From positions 1 through 5,116 of the forward strand of contig CALEZE010000208.1 in assembly GCA_937928235.1 (NCBI GenBank): a stretch of DNA of 5,116 bases. Reading direction: 5' to 3'. How positions within the stretch are numbered: position 1 is the first letter of the stretch; the number at the start of each line of letters is the position of its first letter. The DNA is from an uncultured bacterium (GTDB lineage Bacteria > Patescibacteriota > Microgenomatia > UBA8517). This document shows positions 1 through 4,504 of this stretch, piece by piece. The position numbers were made by a program, and so were the translations under genes. The notes below the pieces were generated by a model that saw only the letters and a program-made list of their open reading frames with translations, ran no database searches and had not been told where the DNA came from.

Positions 1-2
1 CA

Positions 3-47
3 AAGATCAAAGAACTTCTAGGCGCTCTCGAGAAGGAAGTGAAATAG
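3..47 (+). CDS. 3' end of an unidentified upstream gene (partial)
   Basis: Reading frame 3 is open from the window edge to a TAG at 45-47 and encodes KIKELLGALEKEVK, an amphipathic, lysine/glutamate-rich tail typical of a C-terminal helix. Frame 1 stops at 19-21. Frame 2 stays open to a TAA at 74-76 but gives a less protein-like, Ser/Arg-rich string. Fourteen residues are too few to assign a family, so no function is offered. The 44-bp gap to glyS holds a promoter-like box, so the two genes need not share a transcript. Confidence 0.5.
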   Translation, partial: KIKELLGALEKEVK

Positions 48-79
48 TCGTAAGGCTAGAAAGCTTTTCGAGCTAAGGT

Positions 80-85
80 TATACT
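80..85 (+). promoter_or_regulatory. Candidate -10 box of glyS, placed for a leaderless transcript
   Basis: TATACT differs from the sigma-70-type TATAAT at one base. Its last base lies 6 nt before the ATG at 92, so transcription would be expected to start at or next to the start codon. No good -35 is visible at 16-18 bp spacing (the 17-bp position reads TAGAAA), and there is no extended TGn. The only Shine-Dalgarno-like bases, AAGG at 75-78, are 13 nt from the ATG, which is too far for normal use. The minus-strand phosphatase gene has the same geometry. Confidence 0.5.
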
Positions 86-91
86 AAGTAC

Positions 92-1375
92 ATGATATCG
101 ATGGATGAAATCGTCTCTCTCGCCAAAAGGCGAGGGTTTGTGTTCCCTGGAAGCGAGATTTATGGGGGGTATCGTGGCTTTTGGGACTATGGTCCGCTTG
201 GGGTAGAACTCAAAAATAACATCAAAAGAGAGTGGTGGAAGAGTATGGTTTATGAGAGAGAAGATGTGGTTGGGGTTGATGCCTCAATAATAATGAGTCC
301 CAGTGTTTGGGAAGCTTCAGGACACCTGGATGCTTTTACGGACCCTTTGGTTGAGTGCAAGGTCTGTCACAAAAGATTCAGAGAAGACAAGAAAGAAGAA
401 ATTGAAGCCCACGAAAAAGAGCACAAAGAGGAGGTTGAATGGACGGAAGGGAGAAGTTTTAATCTTATGACCGAAGTTTTTCTTGGGGTTACGGAACCGA
501 AAGAAAAAGCTTATCTACGCGGGGAGATTACGCAAGGAGTTTTTACAAACTTTAAAAATGTTATTGACTCAACTTCTAAAAAAATTCCTTTTGGAATTGC
601 ACAAATCGGAAAAGCGTTTAGAAATGAAATAACTCCAGGAAACTTCACCTACAGGAGCCGGGAATTTGAACAGATGGAGTTGGAGTATTTTGTGAAACCG
701 GAGGATAAAGAGGCGGACAGTGTTTTTGGAGAAATGAAAAAACTTCGTATGGATTGGTATCTTTCGTTGGGTATGACGAAAGAGAACTTGCGTTTCAGGG
801 AACACGGAGAAGATGAAAAAGCGCATTATGCAAAGAGAGCTGAAGATATTGAATATAATGCACCTTTTGGTTGGAGTGAATTTGAAGGCATTCACCACCG
901 CGGAGATTGGGACTTGGCTCGCCACAAATTAGCCTACAAAGATCCGGAAACAAACGAAGAATATACCCCTTGGGTTCTTGAAACATCTGGCGGGGTAGAC
1001 AGGTCTACTCTCTTTTTCTTGATTGATGCCTACACAAAAGAAGAGGACAGGGTGGTTTTAAAACTTCACCCAAGACTTGCTCCTTATAAAGTTGCGGTAT
1101 TCCCGCTTTTGGCTAATAAAGAGGAATTGGTAGAGAAGGCGAAGCAGGTCTTCGACAAGCTCAGACTCTCGTTTCACTCGACTTATGACGGGCGGGGAAA
1201 TATTGGAAAAAGATATCTTGCTCAAGATGAGGCGGGGACTCCTTGGTGCCTGACAGTGGACTTTGACACGGAAAAAGATGGCAAGGTAACTGTTCGGGAT
1301 AGAGACACAAAAGAGCAGGAGCGAGTTTCAGTTGACAAGCTTACAGAGTATATTCAAAATAACTTAGACAGATGA
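92..1375 (+). CDS. glyS: Glycyl-tRNA synthetase, single-chain alpha2 type
   Basis: Class II aminoacyl-tRNA synthetase that attaches glycine to tRNA-Gly in the cytoplasm, using ATP. The N-terminus carries the family signature G-x-WDYGPLG-x-ELKNN followed by WW (about residues 26-49). Motif 2 is seen as FRNE (176-179) and continues through TYRSREFEQMELEYF. Motif 3 is ETSGGVDRSTLFFL (297-310), with the ATP-binding Arg304. The C-terminal anticodon-binding domain runs from about residue 325 (LHPRLAPYKVAVFPL) to the end. An insertion at 89-111 has Cys89-x2-Cys92 and His107-x3-His111, a possible C2H2 zinc site. At 427 aa it is shorter than most bacterial homologues of this type but looks complete. 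ATG at 92 is chosen because the -10-like box fits a leaderless start there; ATG at 101 (MDEIVSLAKRRG) is a plausible alternative. The stop overlaps the next gene by ATGA, implying translational coupling. This is not the alpha2beta2 glyQ/glyS enzyme. Confidence 0.95.
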   Translation: MISMDEIVSLAKRRGFVFPGSEIYGGYRGFWDYGPLGVELKNNIKREWWKSMVYEREDVVGVDASIIMSPSVWEASGHLDAFTDPLVECKVCHKRFREDKKEEIEAHEKEHKEEVEWTEGRSFNLMTEVFLGVTEPKEKAYLRGEITQGVFTNFKNVIDSTSKKIPFGIAQIGKAFRNEITPGNFTYRSREFEQMELEYFVKPEDKEADSVFGEMKKLRMDWYLSLGMTKENLRFREHGEDEKAHYAKRAEDIEYNAPFGWSEFEGIHHRGDWDLARHKLAYKDPETNEEYTPWVLETSGGVDRSTLFFLIDAYTKEEDRVVLKLHPRLAPYKVAVFPLLANKEELVEKAKQVFDKLRLSFHSTYDGRGNIGKRYLAQDEAGTPWCLTVDFDTEKDGKVTVRDRDTKEQERVSVDKLTEYIQNNLDR

Positions 1376-2103
1376 AAAAATATCTTCCGCTAATTCTTCT
1401 TGGTCTTGGACTAATTGTTGCCGTTGTCGCCTTTTTCGTTTTAAGAGGTCGTGGGGGCGAGGCTGTGGAAGATGAAGACGCTGGTGCAATGATAGAAGTT
1501 CCACTTGAAGACAGACCCGTTGCTTCATTGACGCCGTCTGAAGACTCACAGGGTTGTGTTGAACTTGCCCTTGTTGTTGAAAAGATCAGGATTGAGGCTG
1601 CTTCAATGGACTATGAACTCCTCTATAAACTTCCAGATGGGAGGACACAGGGTGTTCCAGGCACTTTAGATATTTCAGGTGTTGATTCCGTAGAAAAGGA
1701 GGGGCTGCTTTTAGGTTCCGAGTCTTCTGGTAGAAGAAGATGTGATGAGGGTGTGGAAAATGGCACGCTTACTTTAAGGTTTAGGAATGACAAAGGTAGG
1801 CTTCTTACCAGATTTACCACAGATTTTAGTTTGCAAAGTGGCACGGATGAACTAGTCAGTGTGGATGGTGAATTCACAGCGGCACTCGATGCTTCTTCAA
1901 GAGAGTATTTTGTAACCATGGGGACTTTTGGAGTTCCAGGTGATCTACCTGGTGCGCTTACTTCAGGACCATATGGTGTGTTTACTTCAGCCTCTAGAGA
2001 CCTAGATGGCGAGGTTGAGCTTTCTGGGAATGCCAACAGATGGACTGGTTCCTCTTGGTCTTCTTCATTCTCCGAAGCGACAGGTATATTTGTGGGGATT
2101 TAA
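1372..2103 (+). CDS. Unrecognised membrane-anchored extracytoplasmic protein
   Basis: I do not recognise a family. The 243-aa product starts MKKY, then has one strongly hydrophobic segment at about residues 5-24, followed by RGRGG and an acidic linker (about 30-60). By the positive-inside rule the short basic N-terminus would be cytoplasmic and the rest outside, although arginines also follow the segment. No cysteine follows the segment, so it is not a lipoprotein, and no obvious signal-peptidase site was seen. The remainder (about 60-243) looks beta-rich, with alternating hydrophobic stretches (TLTLRFRNDKGRLLTRFTTDFSL at 132-154, in two overlapping parts) and a Gly/Ser/Trp-rich tail. Its only cysteines are Cys62 and Cys124, both on the predicted exterior and able to form a disulfide. 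The start overlaps the glyS stop by 4 bp and has no Shine-Dalgarno, so translation is probably coupled to glyS. The 3' end converges on the phosphatase gene with only 10 bp between. Confidence 0.8.
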   Translation: MKKYLPLILLGLGLIVAVVAFFVLRGRGGEAVEDEDAGAMIEVPLEDRPVASLTPSEDSQGCVELALVVEKIRIEAASMDYELLYKLPDGRTQGVPGTLDISGVDSVEKEGLLLGSESSGRRRCDEGVENGTLTLRFRNDKGRLLTRFTTDFSLQSGTDELVSVDGEFTAALDASSREYFVTMGTFGVPGDLPGALTSGPYGVFTSASRDLDGEVELSGNANRWTGSSWSSSFSEATGIFVGI

Positions 2104-2113
2104 GGGTAGCTTT

Positions 2114-2710
2114 TTACTTGGAGTCTGCCAACACTTCTGAAAGATTTAATACTTTCCCTTTTTTGTCACCCGTAATTTTTAGTTTAAGAACCGCGGCGTT
2201 TTTTATCGAGTAGTGTTCATATATTTTGTCAGGTGGAGTTTTTTCAAAATAGGCAACAACTTGTCTCATAAAACCTCCGTGTGTGACCACTAAGATATTT
2301 GCATCCTTATGCTTTTTGTAGAGTTTAAAAACAAAGCTTACTGCTCTTTTTCTTAGCTCTAGTATAGATTCGCCCCCTTTTGGTTTCCGGTTTAGCATAT
2401 CTTCACCCAAGGCATCCCAGCTGACTTCTTCTCGTTTCTTGCCCTGAAATTCTCCTAGATTTATTTCCCGGGCCTCTTTAGTAAAGGTAAGCGGTATGTC
2501 TGGGTGATTGGTTTTGATAATCATTGCTGTGTCGACCGCTCTTTGCAGATCGGAGCTGTAAATATGATCAAATTTGTCACCCTTAAGCTTGTCGGATACA
2601 TCTTTTGCCTGTTTTAAACCTGATTTGGTGAGAGTACCTGGCAGGTGCCCCTGCATAATTCTCTGGGCATTTTCCTTCGTTTCCCCGTGTCTAACTAGAT
2701 ATAGGTTCAT
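2114..2710 (-). CDS. Histidine phosphatase family protein (phosphoglycerate mutase-like)
   Basis: A complete 198-aa member of the branch-1 histidine phosphatase superfamily, probably a cytoplasmic phosphatase or cofactor-dependent phosphoglycerate mutase relative. The catalytic core is clear: RHGET at residues 7-11, with His8 as the expected phospho-accepting nucleophile, Arg57 in SSDLQRAVDTA, Glu82 in REINLGEFQG as the likely acid/base, and the second histidine His144 in VVTHGGF. The length is that of the small phosphatases (CobC/GpmB/PhoE-like), shorter than the roughly 230-250 aa of true dPGM enzymes. The substrate cannot be read from sequence, and no cobalamin genes lie nearby to support CobC. 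The gene is divergent from mraZ, and its upstream DNA includes the candidate MraZ box array. Its start ATG sits 6 nt after a perfect TATAAT. Confidence 0.93.
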   Translation of the reverse strand: MNLYLVRHGETKENAQRIMQGHLPGTLTKSGLKQAKDVSDKLKGDKFDHIYSSDLQRAVDTAMIIKTNHPDIPLTFTKEAREINLGEFQGKKREEVSWDALGEDMLNRKPKGGESILELRKRAVSFVFKLYKKHKDANILVVTHGGFMRQVVAYFEKTPPDKIYEHYSIKNAAVLKLKITGDKKGKVLNLSEVLADSK

Positions 2711-2716
2711 AAGCTT

Positions 2717-2722
2717 ATTATA
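2717..2722 (-). promoter_or_regulatory. Candidate -10 box of the phosphatase gene, leaderless geometry
   Basis: On the minus strand this is a perfect TATAAT, ending 6 nt before the ATG at 2710. With an 18-bp spacer the -35 position (2741-2746) reads TTTTCA, four of six matches to TTGACA. The predicted start of transcription coincides with the start codon, giving little or no leader. An AGGA 12 nt upstream of the ATG overlaps the promoter region and is too far for a usual Shine-Dalgarno. The -35 overlaps the first of the MraZ-type repeats. Confidence 0.6.
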
Positions 2723-2728
2723 TCCTAC

Positions 2729-2757
2729 TTGACACTAGTGTGAAAACTGTGCAAAAT
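2729..2757 (+). promoter_or_regulatory. Second candidate mraZ promoter (TTGACA, 17 bp, CAAAAT)
   Basis: A perfect TTGACA at 2729-2734 is followed after 17 bp by CAAAAT (2752-2757), four of six matches to TATAAT. If used, it would give mraZ a leader of roughly 85-90 nt and would lie partly inside the 10-bp repeat array, where a bound MraZ could block it. It is weaker in its -10 than the downstream candidate at 2816-2821. Confidence 0.3.
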
Positions 2758-2792
2758 GGTTAACAGTGGTGAAAAGTGGTGCAAAGTAGCAC
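2743..2792 (+). promoter_or_regulatory. Candidate MraZ operator: five 10-bp direct repeats
   Basis: Five consecutive 10-bp units are visible: AAAACTGTGC, AAAATGGTTA, ACAGTGGTGA, AAAGTGGTGC and AAAGTAGCAC. Against the consensus AAAGTGGTGC they match at 7, 7, 8, 10 and 7 positions. MraZ proteins are known to bind short direct repeats on a 10-bp period upstream of their own operon (TGGGN-type in E. coli, AAAGTG[T/G]-type in mycoplasmas). The core AAAGTGG here fits that pattern, and mraZ starts 58 bp downstream. Five units is more than the three usually described. MraZ forms ring-shaped oligomers with several DNA-binding faces, which suits an array on one face of the helix. The left end overlaps the -35 of the phosphatase gene; the right end abuts the -35 position of the downstream mraZ promoter. 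Confidence 0.75.
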
Positions 2793-2815
2793 TTCCACCT
2801 GCCCAGAATGGAAGC

Positions 2816-2821
2816 TATAAT
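2816..2821 (+). promoter_or_regulatory. Candidate -10 box of the mraZ (dcw) operon
   Basis: A perfect TATAAT lies 29 nt before the mraZ ATG, predicting a start near 2828 and a leader of about 23 nt. The -35 position at 17 bp spacing (2793-2798) reads TTCCAC, a poor match, and directly follows the last MraZ-type repeat. A weak -35 next to an operator array would suit either activation or repression. Confidence 0.5.
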
Positions 2822-2850
2822 CAAAAACACTACCCTGCCCCGGTGGGGAA

Positions 2851-3291
2851 ATGCTAATAGGACAATACACTTCAAAGGTGAGCAGAAAGCGGCGCGTGGC
2901 CGTTCCTTCAAAGTTCCGCAAAGAGCTTGGCGAGACATTTATTCTTATTCGATGGTACGAAAACTGCTTGGCGCTAGTTAGCAAAAAGCAGTGGAAAGAG
3001 CTTTTTGACAGATTAATTGGTGAGGCTAAGGGAATAACCCAAGCCGTGAGAGATACCGACAGGTTTCTTTTAGGGCAAGCTTACGAGCTTGTCCCAGACG
3101 AGCAAGGGAGAGTAATAATTCCAGAAGCGCTTGCAGTATTCGCCGAACTTGAGGAAGAAGCTGTTTTTATAGGCCTTGTTGACAGAGTTGAACTTTGGAA
3201 CAAGACCAAGTGGGAAGAGAGAGAAAAGTATGTTGAGGCGAATGCTGGTGAGCTTATAGATAAATTGACAGGTAGAGATGAAAAAGAGTGA
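2851..3291 (+). CDS. mraZ: MraZ, transcriptional regulator of the dcw cluster
   Basis: A DNA-binding protein made of two tandem AbrB/SpoVT-like half domains that usually controls its own operon. The first half begins MLIGQYTSKV and ends in the VPSKFRKEL region (18-26). Its D-x-x-G-R loop is altered: E. coli-type D11-S-K-G-R15 reads S11-R-K-R-R15, so Arg15 is kept while Asp11 and Gly14 are lost. The second half keeps the canonical D83-E-Q-G-R87 followed by VIIPEALAVFAEL. At 146 aa it has the normal family length. The Shine-Dalgarno is only GGTGGGG at 2842-2848, 2 nt from the ATG and inside a small CCCC/GGGG hairpin. The gene overlaps rsmH by 14 bp. Being first in the operon and just downstream of the repeat array, it is likely autoregulated. 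Confidence 0.95.
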   Translation: MLIGQYTSKVSRKRRVAVPSKFRKELGETFILIRWYENCLALVSKKQWKELFDRLIGEAKGITQAVRDTDRFLLGQAYELVPDEQGRVIIPEALAVFAELEEEAVFIGLVDRVELWNKTKWEEREKYVEANAGELIDKLTGRDEKE

Positions 3292-4201
3292 TTACCATGA
3301 ACCGGTTATGGTTCAGGAGGTCTTAGAATTTTTTGGCCTCGCAGCACATTTAAATTCTCAAGAACGCAAAAAAATAATTGATGCAACAGTTGGCCATGGT
3401 GGTCACACTGTTAAGCTTTGCAAAAAAGGTGTTAATATTCTTGGCTTAGATACAGACACAAACAGTCTTGAGGTTGCGAAAGAACGATTAGATGAAGCCT
3501 GCCCTCCCAATCATTCACGAATGGTTGGGTCCTTCAAACTCGTTCATAGTAACTTCAGAAAAATAGACGAACTTGCAAAAAAAGAAGGTTTTGGTTCTGT
3601 AAACGGCATACTTTTTGATTTGGGTGTTAATACAGAACAGCTTATGTCTGAGTCTCGAGGATTTTCGTTTAGCAACCCTGAGACAAAGCTCGACATGAGA
3701 CTTGATAAGGAAAACCAGGCAGTAACTGCCGCAGACCTAATTAATGGTCTTGCCGAAAGACAGCTTAGGGATCTTTTTGAAACTACTTGTGAGTTTCATG
3801 AAGCCAAGAAACTTGCAGAAAAAGTTGTTGCCTTTCGAGAAAAGAAAAGAATTGAGACGGTTGGTGATTTTTTGGAAGTAATTGGTGAAAAAGGTGGCAA
3901 TAAACTACATCCCGCAACAAAGCCTTTTTTGGCACTAAGAATGGCTGTGAATAGCGAACTTGAGAACCTTGAAGAAGCGCTTCCGAAAGCTTTTTCCCTT
4001 TTGGAGGTTGGCGGAAGACTTGTGGTAATAAGTTTTCACTCTGGTGAGGACAGAATTGTCAAAAACTTTTTTAAGGAGAAAGAAGAAAAGGGTTTTGCCA
4101 AGGTGATTACTAGAAAACCTCTTGAGCCGACTGAGGCAGAGGTGAAAACAAACCCTAAGGCAAGAAGTGCGAAAGCAAGAGTTTTAGAAAAAATAAAATG
4201 A
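3278..4201 (+). CDS. rsmH: 16S rRNA (cytosine1402-N4)-methyltransferase RsmH
   Basis: RsmH (MraW) transfers a methyl group from S-adenosylmethionine to N4 of C1402 in the decoding centre of 16S rRNA. Family landmarks appear in order: YHEPVM (6-11); the SAM-binding loop DATVGHGGHT (35-44); LGLDTD (55-60); FDLGVNTEQL (113-122); RGFSFSNPETKLDMRLD (127-143); HPATKPFLALRMAVNSEL (211-228); GGRLVVISFHSGEDRIVK (245-262); and the C-terminal NPKARSAKAR (292-301). At 307 aa it is the usual length. Three otherwise strongly kept strings differ from the common form: HSLEDR is HSGEDR, GVSSPQL is GVNTEQL and NPRSRSAKLR is NPKARSAKAR. ATG 3278 is preceded by AGGTAG at 3270-3275, a reasonable ribosome site; the start lies inside mraZ, 14 bp before its end. 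The stop overlaps the next gene by ATGA. Confidence 0.96.
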   Translation: MKKSDYHEPVMVQEVLEFFGLAAHLNSQERKKIIDATVGHGGHTVKLCKKGVNILGLDTDTNSLEVAKERLDEACPPNHSRMVGSFKLVHSNFRKIDELAKKEGFGSVNGILFDLGVNTEQLMSESRGFSFSNPETKLDMRLDKENQAVTAADLINGLAERQLRDLFETTCEFHEAKKLAEKVVAFREKKRIETVGDFLEVIGEKGGNKLHPATKPFLALRMAVNSELENLEEALPKAFSLLEVGGRLVVISFHSGEDRIVKNFFKEKEEKGFAKVITRKPLEPTEAEVKTNPKARSAKARVLEKIK

Positions 4202-4503
4202 GAAAAAGAAAGATAAATACAAAAGAAGGATCAAGATACCCAGTCACAAGCTTTGTTTTGCTTGGGATTTTGGGTGTAGTCAGCGTATTTCTAGCAATAG
4301 AAATTGCAACCAGTGGGGCAAAATTGGCAAGCCTAGAGTTAGAAGAAAAAAGACTTATTAGAGAAAATGAAGTTCTAAAAAGCGAACTTGTTAACGCTTC
4401 ATCGCTCTCTCAGCTTGGAAAAGGTGCGGAGGAACTAGGGTTTTCAAAGCCTGCTTCGATTCTTTACATCACCGATGAAAAGGATGTAGCAAGACTTCCT
4501 TAA
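4198..4503 (+). CDS. ftsL: FtsL-like bitopic cell-division protein
   Basis: A 101-aa protein with a strongly basic N-terminus (MRKRKINTK), one transmembrane helix at about residues 17-37, and an extracytoplasmic segment with a short heptad-like coiled coil at about 41-66 (LASLELEEKRLIRENEVLKSE). It ends in ELGFSKPASILYI, resembling the conserved 'LGM-x-x-P-x-x-x-x-Y' tail of FtsL/DivIC proteins. Such proteins form the FtsQLB-type complex that activates septal peptidoglycan synthesis. Sequence similarity in this family is low, so the call rests on topology plus its place between rsmH and a class B penicillin-binding protein, the normal position of ftsL. It overlaps rsmH by 4 bp and shows no Shine-Dalgarno, so translation is probably coupled. 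A DivIC/FtsB-type septum initiator is the alternative. Confidence 0.82.
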   Translation: MRKRKINTKEGSRYPVTSFVLLGILGVVSVFLAIEIATSGAKLASLELEEKRLIRENEVLKSELVNASSLSQLGKGAEELGFSKPASILYITDEKDVARLP

Positions 4504-4504
4504 A

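Noticed and set aside
54..74. Stem-loop before glyS (GCT-A-GAAA, loop GCT, TTTC-G-AGC), a possible terminator of the upstream gene
   Set aside because: The stem is AT-rich with an internal A/G mismatch and is not followed by a T tract; the sequence runs straight into the -10 box.
569..986. Minus-strand open frames within glyS
   Set aside because: They lie opposite the conserved catalytic core of GlyRS and have no family-like sequence or start signal.
1429..1470. Lipoprotein signal in the protein downstream of glyS
   Set aside because: No cysteine follows the hydrophobic segment (it reads FFVLRGRGGE), so there is no lipobox.
1936..1952. Perfect 6-bp inverted repeat CCAGGT-GATCT-ACCTGG inside the unknown membrane protein gene
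   Set aside because: It encodes the ordinary PGDLPG stretch, has no T tract and sits in mid-gene, so it is likely coding coincidence.
2090..2130. Bidirectional terminator between the convergent genes
   Set aside because: Only 10 bp separate the stops. TTTTT occurs at 2111-2115, but no GC-rich stem precedes it on either strand.
2735..2984. Minus-strand open frames crossing the mraZ 5' end and the repeat array
   Set aside because: They overlap the well-supported mraZ coding region and the operator, and the translations look like antisense noise.
1373..4201. TGA read as glycine, as in Gracilibacteria/SR1
   Set aside because: glyS, mraZ and rsmH all end at TGA at the expected family lengths and at tight overlaps with the next gene, so TGA acts as stop.
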